Assembly (NCBI RefSeq): GCF_025465935.1
Contig: NZ_JANLNV010000068.1
Span: 52,764-116,763 of the forward strand
DNA length: 64,000 bases
Source of the DNA: Pseudomonas sp. 7P_10.2_Bac1
GTDB lineage: Bacteria; Pseudomonadota; Gammaproteobacteria; Pseudomonadales; Pseudomonadaceae
Direction: 5' to 3'
In this document: positions 24,926 to 32,799 of the stretch, piece after piece
Layout of the letters: the number at the start of each line of letters is the position of its first letter
How positions within the stretch are numbered: the stretch's first letter is position 1
Made by a program: the position numbers and the translations under genes
Notes under the pieces: generated by a model
What the model was told of the DNA's origin: nothing
Seen by the model: the letters and a program-made list of their open reading frames with translations, nothing else
Databases searched by the model: none

Positions 24926-25666
24926 ATGTTCCAGTTAACGCTTCAGCTCTACAGTGCTGGCCAGTGGCGGGATGCGATGACGCTGGCTTTTTCTGAGCCG
25001 GAAAAAGGTCTGAAAGGGCCTTGTCGCTTTGGGTACAAGCAGGATTATTTAGTAGAAAACCTGCACGCCATTGATAGCCCTTTCTCAGTCTCGGTGAGTG
25101 CATGTGTACCGCTTGATTGGGAGGCCCGGCACACCAAAGAGGCGCCGGCTTTTCTGCATGACATTGCCCCCGCCGGTGCTGCTAAAAAAATTCTGACTCG
25201 GCAAATAGGTCGTGAAAAGCCGGACGGTCTGGCAAATGATCTTTTTTTACTGGGCCGCAGCACGCCAGCACCTATTGGTCATCTTCGAATTAAAGAGTCG
25301 TATGAGGGGTTGGGTGTCAACGCGCCCATCGGCTTTTCCCGGCAGTCAGTGATTGACCGCGACAATGATTTTCTTGAGTACGCTCATGAGCAAGGCGCCG
25401 CTATTGGCGGGGCGACAGGGGCGGGCGGGGAGGCCCCCAAGCTCTTAATGGCCGAGGCGGCTGATGGATTGTTGTACCCAGATGCCACGCTTGCCGATGC
25501 TGATGTTAAGCAGCACTGGTTTATCAAGTTTTCCCGCAATCAAGCGCTCGAGCGTGATCAAGTCATTCTGCTCAGTGCGAGCGGTCTGCCCGATATCACC
25601 ATGAATCACCCGCAAATTGCGCTCAAGCATCTGGATAAACGCTTACAAGAATGGGGGCTGAAATGA
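24926..25666 (+). CDS. HipA-family kinase, internally deleted
   Basis: 246 residues; the family is usually about 430-440. Residues 1-120 form the HipA N-terminal domain, and GGATGAGGEAPKLL (161-174) with HWFIKF (197-202) are the start of the kinase-like HipA_C fold, including the Lys of the nucleotide pocket. Then, near residues 211-216 (about 25555-25580), the sequence jumps to what looks like the extreme C-terminus of the family (GLPDITMNHPQIALKHLDKR). The catalytic core, with the Asp of the HxxNxD-type loop and the metal-binding DLAPxYD region, is absent. The frame is kept and the XRE gene overlaps the stop. HipA kinases phosphorylate tRNA synthetases; this one should be inactive. Confidence 0.72.
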   Translation: MFQLTLQLYSAGQWRDAMTLAFSEPEKGLKGPCRFGYKQDYLVENLHAIDSPFSVSVSACVPLDWEARHTKEAPAFLHDIAPAGAAKKILTRQIGREKPDGLANDLFLLGRSTPAPIGHLRIKESYEGLGVNAPIGFSRQSVIDRDNDFLEYAHEQGAAIGGATGAGGEAPKLLMAEAADGLLYPDATLADADVKQHWFIKFSRNQALERDQVILLSASGLPDITMNHPQIALKHLDKRLQEWGLK

Positions 25667-25938
25667 CCCTGAGCATTGATGTGCGCCAACTGAAGATCGA
25701 GAGCATTGAGGCCGATCTGGCGCAGGGCAAAATTACGCTAGGCCAAGCGGTGAAGCGCTTGAGGGTGGATGTCACGACGTTACAGCAAACCCAGTTCGCC
25801 GGGATGTGCAGAATCTCGGTCCGTACGTTGATCCAGATCGAGCACGACGAGGGTAATCCCACGCTCAAATCCTTGAATGCAGTCTTCAAACCATTCGGTC
25901 TGCAAATGGGTGTGGTACGTCGGCCAAGAAAATTTTGA
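25663..25938 (+). CDS. XRE-family regulator, HipB-like antitoxin
   Basis: 91 residues from the ATG that overlaps the preceding TGA (ATGA). The C-terminal two thirds form a helix-turn-helix of XRE type (TTLQQTQFAGMCRISVRTLIQIEHDEGNPTLKSLNAVFKPFGLQMGVVRR). In hip systems this protein binds operators upstream and neutralises HipA. The gene order is kinase first and regulator second, reverse of E. coli hipBA. It likely binds the three TGCA-N6-TGCA sites at 24821-24916. A bidirectional terminator follows. Confidence 0.8.
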   Translation: MTLSIDVRQLKIESIEADLAQGKITLGQAVKRLRVDVTTLQQTQFAGMCRISVRTLIQIEHDEGNPTLKSLNAVFKPFGLQMGVVRRPRKF

Positions 25939-25957
25939 GTCCCTTCTGAACCCAAAA

Positions 25958-25982
25958 ACGCCCAACAGTCCTTGTTGGGCGT
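25958..25982. terminator. Bidirectional terminator
   Basis: ACGCCCAACA and TGTTGGGCGT with a 5-base loop. The A-run at 25954-25958 becomes a T-run on the minus strand, so it ends the acetyltransferase gene best; it also closes the hip locus. Confidence 0.75.
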
Positions 25983-25994
25983 ATTGATCAAAAT

Positions 25995-26675
25995 TTAATC
26001 AGTTAATGCCCTGCATTCTTCAAGCGTCTTGATTTGACCGCTTTTGGGTTGGTTATCCAGTGCCAGCCACTTTTCAAAGCCTGTCGCTATGGTGGGCCAT
26101 TCCGTACTAATAATGCTGTACCACGTGGTATCACGATTTCTACCTTTGGCTACCATATGCTGGCGAAAAACGCCTTCGTATGTGTACCCTAATCGTACTG
26201 CAGTACGATTGGATCGGCCGTTTTCGCTGTTGCACTTCCATTCCAGGCGTCGGTTACCCAGGGCGAAGGATTCCTTGGCCAGCAGGTAGGCGGCTTCGGT
26301 ACTTTTCGGCGAACGCTGCATCGGTGCGCCGAAGGTGACGTGGCCGATTTCGATACGCCCGTGCTCGGGCACGATGGACATGAGGCTGAGCATGCCTTGC
26401 GCCTGCCCCGAGGCCAGATCGACGACGGTGTAGTAATAAGGGTCTTGGCTGGAGGCGTTGTTGTTGAGCCATTCGTCAAAGGCCGCACGCTCCTTGAATG
26501 GGCCGTAAGCCAGGTAATCCCAGAGTTTGGGATCGCCTGCGGGCCCTTCCAAGGCTAGCCATAAATCATCGCCATGGCGCTGTGGATCGAGCTTTTCCAG
26601 ACGAATGTAACGCCCCTGGATGACGGGGTTGTGTGGGCGTTTGGCGGTTTGCCAGTGTTCTAGAGATTGAGGCAT
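25995..26675 (-). CDS. GNAT N-acetyltransferase, RimJ/RimL-like
   Basis: 226 residues. Pattern of the RimJ/RimL-type GNAT proteins that acetylate N-termini or small amines: RYIRLEKLDPQRHGDDLW, PYYYTVVDLASGQAQGMLSLM, IEIGHVTFGAPMQRSPKSTEAAYLL (acetyl-CoA binding) and EWKCNSENGRSNRTAVRLGYTYEGVFRQH. I start at MPQSLEHWQ, which has AAGGA upstream; the frame is open for 42 more codons. It is the last of three minus-strand genes with 14- and 4-base gaps, a likely operon with the second GNAT and the PaiB-like gene. Substrate unknown. Confidence 0.86.
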   Translation of the reverse strand: MPQSLEHWQTAKRPHNPVIQGRYIRLEKLDPQRHGDDLWLALEGPAGDPKLWDYLAYGPFKERAAFDEWLNNNASSQDPYYYTVVDLASGQAQGMLSLMSIVPEHGRIEIGHVTFGAPMQRSPKSTEAAYLLAKESFALGNRRLEWKCNSENGRSNRTAVRLGYTYEGVFRQHMVAKGRNRDTTWYSIISTEWPTIATGFEKWLALDNQPKSGQIKTLEECRALTD

Positions 26676-26689
26676 CGCGGGTTCCTTAT

Positions 26690-27142
26690 TTATGACAAGG
26701 CTTTGCGAAACTGGATAAAGCCAGGGCGCTCGGCAATCCGTTCGTAAAGTTGGATCGCCGTGGCGTTGGTTTCGTGGGTCAGCCAATGGACTTTGGCGCA
26801 ATGGTTGGCGCGGGCGGTGGCGTAGACGTGTTCGATCAGCAGGCGACCGGCGCCGGTGCCACGGATGTCGGGGCTGACAAACAGGTCTTGCAGGTAGCAG
26901 GAGTTACCGATGCTCCAGTTGGAACGGTGGTAAATGAACTGCACGATGCCCACCGCTGTGTCGCCTTGCCAGGCAATGGCCAGTTGGGTCGGCTCGGCTG
27001 GGTCGAGAAAACGCTGCCAGGTCGACTCGCTGACTTCGGCAGGCAAATCGGTGTTGTAAAAGGTCAGGTACGCCTGCCAGAGCGGCAACCATTGATCGTG
27101 ATCAGCGGCGGTGGCGGGTTTGATCTGCACAGGCTGAGTCAT
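26690..27142 (-). CDS. GNAT N-acetyltransferase
   Basis: 150-residue single-domain GNAT. The acetyl-CoA loop is the DIRGTGAGRLLIEHVYATA block (Q/RxxGxG/A), preceded by the CYLQDLFVSP strand and followed by HWLTHETNATAIQLYERIAERPGFIQFRKAL. That last pattern (HETNATAIQLYE) resembles small-molecule and polyamine acetyltransferases, but the substrate cannot be told. It lies 14 bases from the next GNAT gene and 4 from the PaiB-like gene. Confidence 0.86.
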   Translation of the reverse strand: MTQPVQIKPATAADHDQWLPLWQAYLTFYNTDLPAEVSESTWQRFLDPAEPTQLAIAWQGDTAVGIVQFIYHRSNWSIGNSCYLQDLFVSPDIRGTGAGRLLIEHVYATARANHCAKVHWLTHETNATAIQLYERIAERPGFIQFRKALS

Positions 27143-27146
27143 GCTG

Positions 27147-27776
27147 CTATTCCTTGGCCATTAATTGAGCGAGGGCGTGGTCGTGTGAGTTGGCGCTTGC
27201 CAATAATCCGTCGCGTACACCAAGTTGATCGGCGCTGCTGCGGTTTTGGCTGAGTTTGCGTTTACCGATCAGCCGAGAGATGGGCACGCTGAAACCGACA
27301 ATGGCCTTGAGCATGCTGTCGATGTAATCGCTGGGGGCATCGCTGACCGACCACGGCTCGGGTCGGTGAGCTTCATGCTTGCTGCTCAGGCGACTGACCA
27401 GGGCCAGCAAGCGGTCGTGATCATCGAACACTTCGGGCTGGCCGTAGGCGTGCACGGCCAGGTAGTTCCAGGTAGGCACCGCTTTACCGTGTTCAGCTTT
27501 GCTGGGGTAGAAGGACGGGCTGATGTAGGCCTGTTCTCCGGCAAAAATCACCATTGCCTCGCAGCCTTCGGCCAGTGCCTGCCAGTGGGGATTGGCGCGG
27601 GCAAGGTGGCCGTACAATGTGCCGTACAGGCCTTCGTCGGGTGCGAGCAGAAGTGGAACATGGCTGGCAATCAGGCCCTGACTGCCATGGGTAATTAACA
27701 CGGGCAGGGACGTGGCTTCCATCTGTAGATGCAAGGCGGTGGTGTCGTTTTCGGCGAAGGCGCGGGGTACGTACAT
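27147..27776 (-). CDS. PaiB-family FMN-binding protein
   Basis: 209 residues, starting MYVPRAFAENDTTALH, the usual start of PaiB-type FMN-binding proteins; AAGGAA lies 8 bases upstream. A longer frame to 27848 exists but has no family likeness. Conserved blocks: HVPLLLAPDEG, LYGHLARANPHW, IFAGEQAYISPSFYPSK and VPTWNYLAVHAYG. The family has a split-barrel flavin fold and was named for a negative transcriptional effect in Bacillus; here it is more likely an enzyme or sensor. It is divergent from the MocR-like gene and leads the acetyltransferase operon. Confidence 0.88.
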   Translation of the reverse strand: MYVPRAFAENDTTALHLQMEATSLPVLITHGSQGLIASHVPLLLAPDEGLYGTLYGHLARANPHWQALAEGCEAMVIFAGEQAYISPSFYPSKAEHGKAVPTWNYLAVHAYGQPEVFDDHDRLLALVSRLSSKHEAHRPEPWSVSDAPSDYIDSMLKAIVGFSVPISRLIGKRKLSQNRSSADQLGVRDGLLASANSHDHALAQLMAKE

Positions 27777-27815
27777 AGAAATATTCCTTGGCGAATGACT
27801 GCATCCTAGGCAGGC

Positions 27816-27845
27816 TAATGGTTCGTTGTAAGAGCCATTAATGGT
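27816..27845. promoter_or_regulatory. Direct repeats TAATGGT in the MocR / PaiB divergent promoter
   Basis: TAATGGT at 27816-27822 and 27839-27845, 23 bases apart; the second is part of the palindrome CCATTAATGG (27835-27844). MocR-type regulators commonly bind direct repeats about two helix turns apart, so this is a candidate site for the adjacent gene product. Confidence 0.4.
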
Positions 27846-27865
27846 CATTTTTATAGGTCCAATCC

Positions 27866-29422
27866 ATGTCTGATGCAGGGTTATCCATCGCTTTCAATGC
27901 GACCGGGATCGAGCTAGATCCCAAGAAGGGCTTGAGCGCCCAGCTGTATCAGGCATTGCGCCAGCGGGTACTGGATGGGCGGCTCGCCAGCGGCTCGCGG
28001 CTGCCGGCCAGTCGCGATCTGGCGACAGCGCTCGGGGTGTCGCGCAACAGCGTGGTGCGGGCCTACGATCAACTCTATGCCGAAGGATTTATCGAAGGGC
28101 GAGTGGGTGATGGCACTTATGTCGCTCAATTACCCGAAAAAGTCTTGCCGCTGAAAAAGTTGTCCACCAGGTTATCCACAGGCTTTTCAACAAGCTTACC
28201 CACAGGGTTATCCACAAAATCACCTGATTTACCTGTGATTACATCCAGTAAAGTTATCCACAACGCGGCCTTGGGAAGGGTTATCCAGCACCCGTTGCCA
28301 ATGCCAGCGAAGGGAGCGCCACGGGCTTTCAGGGTGGGCGTGCCGGCCTATGATTTGTTCCCGTTCGAGGTCTGGAGCAAGCTCCAGGCGGCTTTTTGGC
28401 GCAAGCCGGATTTGCAGTATTTGTGTTACGGCGATCCAGCCGGTGAAGAGCGGCTGCGAGAGTTGATTGCGGTCTATTTGCGCACCTCGAGGGGTTTATC
28501 CTGCACGTCTGAGCAAATTTTGATCACCAGTGGCGCCCAGCAAGGAATTAGCCTTTGTGCACAGTTGCTGGTGGAGCCGGGGCGGGGGGTGGCTGTGGAA
28601 AACCCCGGGTACCGCGCTGCAGCCCACGCTTTTGCGATTGCGGGGGCCAAAGTGCACGGTGTGGCTGTTGATCAGGAAGGCATGGACTGTACGGCGCTGG
28701 CGGATCTGGACGATTGCACGCTGGCCTATGTCACCCCTTCGCATCAGTACCCTACCGGCGTCACCATGAGCTTGGCCCGGCGTTTGGCGTTGCTTGCGTG
28801 GGCCGAGCGTACGCAGGGCTGGATCATTGAAGATGACTACGACGGCGAGTACCGCTACAGCGGCGCGCCCCTGGCCCCGCTGGCGGCGTTGGATCGTCAG
28901 GGGCGGGTGATCTACGTGGGCACGTTCGGCAAGGTGGCGTTCCCGGCATTACGCCTGGGGTACGTGGTGTTGCCGCAAGCGCTGATAGAACCCTTTGCTC
29001 AGCGCCGAGCGCTGGACATGCGCCATTCGGAGGTCAGCACGCAACTGGTGATGGCCGAGTTCATGGCGGCGGGACATTTCCAGCGCCATATTCGCCGCAT
29101 GCGCCGGGCTGCACTGGCGCGGCGCAATGCCTTGCTGGCGGATTGGCCCACCGATATCCCCGGGCTGGGCGCTGCCCCCAGTGTGGCGGCGGGTTTGCAC
29201 ATGAGCGTGCAGGTTTCAAGTTTTGAGCGTGAGCAAACCTTGCTGGCGCAGGCTGAACAGGTGGGGGTTGAGATCAATGGTTTGAGCCGTTATTGGCTGG
29301 ACGATTCGGTGGAGCCTGTGGATAAACGAGCGGGGCTGGTGCTGGGGTTTGCAGCGGTACCGGAGGCGGATATCAAAGCGGCGTTGGGGCGGCTGAAGAC
29401 GGCGTGGAAGAAAACCCTGTAG
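27866..29422 (+). CDS. MocR-family GntR/aminotransferase regulator (PdxR-like)
   Basis: 518 residues: GntR winged HTH (about 22-88; GSRLPASRDLATALGVSRNSVVRAYDQL), an unusually Ser/Thr-rich linker (about 95-135) and a class I aminotransferase-like PLP domain, with the PLP Lys expected in GTFGKVAFPALRLGYVV. Such proteins regulate B6 or amine metabolism and need PLP as effector. It is divergent from the PaiB-like/acetyltransferase operon and may control it. The linker DNA contains three perfect TTATCCACA sequences (see repeat at 28172). Confidence 0.9.
   Translation: MSDAGLSIAFNATGIELDPKKGLSAQLYQALRQRVLDGRLASGSRLPASRDLATALGVSRNSVVRAYDQLYAEGFIEGRVGDGTYVAQLPEKVLPLKKLSTRLSTGFSTSLPTGLSTKSPDLPVITSSKVIHNAALGRVIQHPLPMPAKGAPRAFRVGVPAYDLFPFEVWSKLQAAFWRKPDLQYLCYGDPAGEERLRELIAVYLRTSRGLSCTSEQILITSGAQQGISLCAQLLVEPGRGVAVENPGYRAAAHAFAIAGAKVHGVAVDQEGMDCTALADLDDCTLAYVTPSHQYPTGVTMSLARRLALLAWAERTQGWIIEDDYDGEYRYSGAPLAPLAALDRQGRVIYVGTFGKVAFPALRLGYVVLPQALIEPFAQRRALDMRHSEVSTQLVMAEFMAAGHFQRHIRRMRRAALARRNALLADWPTDIPGLGAAPSVAAGLHMSVQVSSFEREQTLLAQAEQVGVEINGLSRYWLDDSVEPVDKRAGLVLGFAAVPEADIKAALGRLKTAWKKTL
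28172..28262. repeat. Cluster of DnaA-box-like 9-mers inside the MocR linker
   Basis: TTATCCACA occurs at 28172-28180, 28208-28216 and 28254-28262, with TTACCCACA at 28196-28204, all on the plus strand. Each encodes part of the repeating (G/R)LST peptide in the interdomain linker. The 9-mer equals the strong DnaA consensus box. Confidence 0.8.
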
Positions 29423-29465
29423 CTGCTGACGAGGTACGAGGTTGCAACGGGGCCCGCAGGACCAC

Positions 29466-29494
29466 CGCAGCCTCGCGTCTCGGCAGCGACTACA
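29466..29494. repeat. REP-like element, family B
   Basis: CGCAGCCT...CGGCAGCGACTACA resembles the common Pseudomonas REP with a CGCAGCCTnCGGCAGCG core. Related copies are at 34528-34544 and 44339-44361. Confidence 0.5.
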
Positions 29495-29501
29495 GGCTGT
29501 T

Positions 29502-30539
29502 TTAGCCTTTAGATACCTTCAAAAACCCCTCCAGCACGTTGACCGCGTTTATGCCGATTTCTTCGACCGCGTAACCGCCTTCCATCACGAACAAGGTCGG
29601 TTTGCCCAGACGGGCAATGCGCTCGCCCATGAGCAGGTAGTCCGGGCTGTCGAGTTTGAACTGGGAAATCGGGTCGCTCTTGAAAGTGTCCACGCCCAGC
29701 GATACCACCACCACATCGGTTTGATAGTGCTCAATCTCGCTGCAGGCTTGTTCCAGTGCAGTGCTCCAGCGATCCCAGCCTGAGCCAGCGGCCAGCGGGT
29801 AATTGAAGTTGAAGCCTTCGCCCGCACCTTCGCCCAGTTCATCGGCATAACCCAGAAAGAACGGGAATTCGGCTTCAGGGTGCCCGTGAATCGAGGTGAA
29901 CAGCACGTCATCGCGTTCATAAAAGATCGATTGGGTGCCGTTGCCGTGGTGGTAGTCCACGTCGAGGATCGCGACTTTGCTGCGGCCTTGGTCGAGAAAG
30001 GCCTGGGCAGCAATGGCGGCGTTGTTGAGGTAGCAATAACCCCCCATCAAGTCGCTAGCCGCGTGATGGCCTGGCGGGCGGCACAGGGCAAAGGCGCTGT
30101 GGGCGCCGTTCTGAATGGCCGCTTGCGCCGTCAATGCCACTTGCGCTGCGCTGTAGGCCGCCCGCCAGGTGCCCGCGGTAATCGGTGCGCCGCCGTCAAA
30201 GCTGTAATAGCCCAGTTGGCCATGCAGGCTGGTAGGGACAACGGCGCGCAGGGTGCGCGCTGGCCATGTGTACGGGAGCAGGTCGCCGTCTTTGCCATGT
30301 TCGAGCCAGCGGTCCCAGGCACCCTGGAAAAACTCCAGGTAGGCCTCGCTGTGGATTCGCTGGATTGGCTCGCGGCCAAAGTCGTGGGGGGCTTGCACCG
30401 GGCCCAGCTCACGGTTTTTGACCCGCTGCAGAATATGGTCTGCGCGCGACGGCATTTCGAAACAAGGCAGCAATTGCCCGTCTATCAACTCGCAGCGGCC
30501 ATGGTGCAGATGGTGGTCGTCTGAATAGATAGTCAGCAT
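29502..30539 (-). CDS. Acetylpolyamine amidohydrolase, histone-deacetylase family
   Basis: 345 residues, zinc hydrolase of the arginase/deacetylase fold. Catalytic and metal motifs are intact: RPPGHHA (His pair), DVDYHHGNGTQ (Asp and His ligands) and SLGVDTFKSDP with the second Asp. The length and the DHHLHHGRCELIDG start match the polyamine-specific deacetylases of Pseudomonas, which release polyamines from their N-acetyl forms. With acetyltransferases nearby at 26-27 kb and the AraC regulator next door, a role in amine catabolism is likely but not shown. Confidence 0.9.
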   Translation of the reverse strand: MLTIYSDDHHLHHGRCELIDGQLLPCFEMPSRADHILQRVKNRELGPVQAPHDFGREPIQRIHSEAYLEFFQGAWDRWLEHGKDGDLLPYTWPARTLRAVVPTSLHGQLGYYSFDGGAPITAGTWRAAYSAAQVALTAQAAIQNGAHSAFALCRPPGHHAASDLMGGYCYLNNAAIAAQAFLDQGRSKVAILDVDYHHGNGTQSIFYERDDVLFTSIHGHPEAEFPFFLGYADELGEGAGEGFNFNYPLAAGSGWDRWSTALEQACSEIEHYQTDVVVVSLGVDTFKSDPISQFKLDSPDYLLMGERIARLGKPTLFVMEGGYAVEEIGINAVNVLEGFLKVSKG

Positions 30540-30691
30540 TTTTCTTGTTCTCCGTAGGCTAGATCGGTGACCTACAGTTTTGCGGCGCGGGCGGTTTCAG
30601 AGAACGACAGGAGCGGCCAAAAGGAGATCAATGTGGCCGAAATAGCTGTCCGCAATTCGCCCCTTTTCAGGGCGCGCTGCTCCCTGTTGGC

Positions 30692-31684
30692 TCATGCCCG
30701 AAACTGGCTGGGCGACACGCCGCTCCACCTCACGAAGGCATGGCGAAAGCTCGCCGTTTCACTGAAGCCCAAGGTGTCGGCAATGCGGTAGATCGGCCAC
30801 TCGGTCTCGTGGAGTAACAGCTTGGCGCGCTCAAAGCGCAGTTCGTCGAGCAACTCCTGATAGCTGCAGCCCGCGTCATGCAGGTGGCGGCGTAAAGTAC
30901 GCGGCGAACAGTTCATTTGTTCGGCCAGCCCTTCCAGCCCCGGCGCGGCATTGAGTTGGGCGGCGAGCAGTTGGCGAATCCGTGACAACCAGGTTTGCCG
31001 ACCGGTGAACTCCTGGTTCTGTTTGCGGCAACGCTCCGCCATGGCCTGATGGGTGATGGTGTTGGCCAGCGGCAGCGGGTAGTCCAGCCAGTGCTTGGCG
31101 AAGGCGAATGCGTTGTCCGGCGCATCAAACTGGCGCGGGCAATTGAAGGTGTGCTGGTAGCGGGTGTGATAATCCGGCTTGCTGTGGGCAAATCGCGCGG
31201 CGAGCAAAGGCAGTGGCAGGCTGATCAAGTCTTCGCAAATAACCTTGAGGGACACCAGGCACAGCTGCGCGTTGAACACCGCCAGGTGCGGGTCTTCGTG
31301 GTAGTTGTCGGCACAGAACCAGACCTGATCGCCTTCACTCTTGAGGCTTAGCTCAAAGAGTGTTCCCAGCAGTGCCGGGTAGCGTAGGGCGAGGCGTAGA
31401 GCGTCACCTAAGGTGGCACTGGTGAGTAGGGCGTAACCCAGCATGCCGTAGGACGACACATGCATACGCCGTCCCAATTCCAGGCCAATTTCGCGCCGCA
31501 GAGCCACCGCGTTGGCGCAGACACGTATCTCCTGACTGGTGGTGATGCGCAGATCGGCGCGGCTCAAGTCCGCGGCCCGTATGCCGCTGCCGGCTAACAA
31601 GGCCTCGCTGGGCAAGCCTTCGGCCTCGAAGGTGCTGAGCACCAGCGACACCGCATTCAGGGTGGTGAGATGTGAGTGCAGCAT
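30692..31684 (-). CDS. AraC-family regulator with arabinose-binding-like N-domain (OruR-like)
   Basis: 330 residues from the ATG with AGGAAG 5 bases upstream; an ATG 8 codons earlier is less likely. N-terminal effector domain of the PF12625 type (GLELGRRMHVSSYGMLGYALLTSATLGDAL) and C-terminal double HTH (GLEGLAEQMNCSPRTLRRHLHDAGCSYQELLDELRFERAKLLL, then IADTLGFSETASFRHAFVRWSGVSPSQFR). Relatives control ornithine or other amino-acid use. It lies 54 bases after the asparaginase gene on the same strand, so its target may be that cluster or the downstream polyamine deacetylase. Confidence 0.88.
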   Translation of the reverse strand: MLHSHLTTLNAVSLVLSTFEAEGLPSEALLAGSGIRAADLSRADLRITTSQEIRVCANAVALRREIGLELGRRMHVSSYGMLGYALLTSATLGDALRLALRYPALLGTLFELSLKSEGDQVWFCADNYHEDPHLAVFNAQLCLVSLKVICEDLISLPLPLLAARFAHSKPDYHTRYQHTFNCPRQFDAPDNAFAFAKHWLDYPLPLANTITHQAMAERCRKQNQEFTGRQTWLSRIRQLLAAQLNAAPGLEGLAEQMNCSPRTLRRHLHDAGCSYQELLDELRFERAKLLLHETEWPIYRIADTLGFSETASFRHAFVRWSGVSPSQFRA

Positions 31685-31738
31685 GTTCGCTTCCTGCGTG
31701 GGGGACACAGGAAGCGAGCAAGTACTGTGCCGGGCGCG

Positions 31739-32743
31739 TTATGCCAGTTCGCCACACAGGTCGAGTTCAACCAAGCGACGTACGTCAGCCACCGGCAGGC
31801 TCGCGCCCAACAGTGCATGCAGCTTGCCGAACGCGGCTTCGCGGGTCATGCCGCCACCTGACAGCACGCCCACCTCGCGCAAACGGCTGCCTGCTTCGTA
31901 CACGTCCAGTTCCACACCGCCTTCATGGCATTGGGTAATTGCGACCACCACAATGCCGTTGTCATAGGCGTGCTGCAGGCTCGCGAGGAAGGCCGGGTTG
32001 TAACTGGGCCCAGTGCCGCTGCCGAAACATTCCAGCACCAACGCCTGGATCCCGCTGTTGAGCAGGGCATCGAGCTGTGCGGCGTTGATCCCGGGCACCA
32101 GCGGCAGGACACCGACACGGGCTTCTTGTTTGGGTTGTTGATACCTCAATGTAGGCGGCAAGGACGCAGCCTTGGCGCCCCCGCCGTTACGCGTGAGGGC
32201 CACAAACGGGTGGCGGCCAAAGCTGCGCACTTTGGCGCAGCGGGTCGGGTCCAGCAGTTCGCCGTGGAAGTACAACTGCACGCCGTAAGGTTGGCCTTGG
32301 GCCAGTGCGCTCAGGGCGCCGCTGACGTTTGGCCAGGCGTCGCTGTCGGGTACGCCCGCAGGCAGCATGGAGCCGGTAAACAGCACGGGTGCCTGTAAAC
32401 CCAGCAGTTGAAAGCACATCGCCGCCGCGCTGTAGGCCAGCGTATCTGTGCCATGCAGGACCAATACCGAGTCGCAGCCATCCTGTTCGATGGCTTCAAT
32501 GATTGCAGTGCGCAGGCGCAGCCAGTAGGCCGGGGTCATGTTGGCGCTGTCGATCAGCGGGCTCATTTCACGAAAGCGCCACTGCGGCACGTGCACGTGC
32601 GGTTGGCTGGCCAGAAAGTCGCGCATGCGGGTTTCAAAGCCGGAGGCGGGCGCCAGGCCGCTGGCGCTGGCTTGCATGCCGATGGTCCCGCCGGTGTAGA
32701 GCACCATGACGCGCTGGGCAAGGTGATGAGTGGCTGCAGTCAT
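31739..32743 (-). CDS. ansA: L-asparaginase, cytoplasmic type
   Basis: Hydrolyses asparagine to aspartate and ammonia. Both active-site threonine motifs are present: VLYTGGTIGM near the start and LVLHGTDTLAYSAAAM in the middle. The 334-residue protein has no signal peptide, so it is the cytoplasmic type I form rather than the periplasmic one. Its product aspartate is the substrate of AspA encoded 2 kb away on the same strand, with a cation symporter gene between, so the cluster reads as uptake and catabolism of asparagine/aspartate-related amino acids. Confidence 0.9.
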   Translation of the reverse strand: MTAATHHLAQRVMVLYTGGTIGMQASASGLAPASGFETRMRDFLASQPHVHVPQWRFREMSPLIDSANMTPAYWLRLRTAIIEAIEQDGCDSVLVLHGTDTLAYSAAAMCFQLLGLQAPVLFTGSMLPAGVPDSDAWPNVSGALSALAQGQPYGVQLYFHGELLDPTRCAKVRSFGRHPFVALTRNGGGAKAASLPPTLRYQQPKQEARVGVLPLVPGINAAQLDALLNSGIQALVLECFGSGTGPSYNPAFLASLQHAYDNGIVVVAITQCHEGGVELDVYEAGSRLREVGVLSGGGMTREAAFGKLHALLGASLPVADVRRLVELDLCGELA

Positions 32744-32761
32744 TCAAGAGTCCCCATAAGC

Positions 32762-32795
32762 AAAAACGCGGCGGTTCTGTCAGAACCGCCGCGTT
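32762..32795 (-). terminator. Strong terminator after agcS
   Basis: AACGCGGCGGTTCT and AGAACCGCCGCGTT, a perfect 14-bp stem with a 3-base loop, followed on the minus strand by TTTTTG. It separates the symporter gene from ansA. Confidence 0.93.
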
Positions 32796-32799
32796 GATA

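Noticed and set aside
28172..28262. Replication origin at the TTATCCACA cluster
   Set aside because: It is inside a coding frame; no AT-rich unwinding region and no dnaA/dnaN/gyrB nearby.
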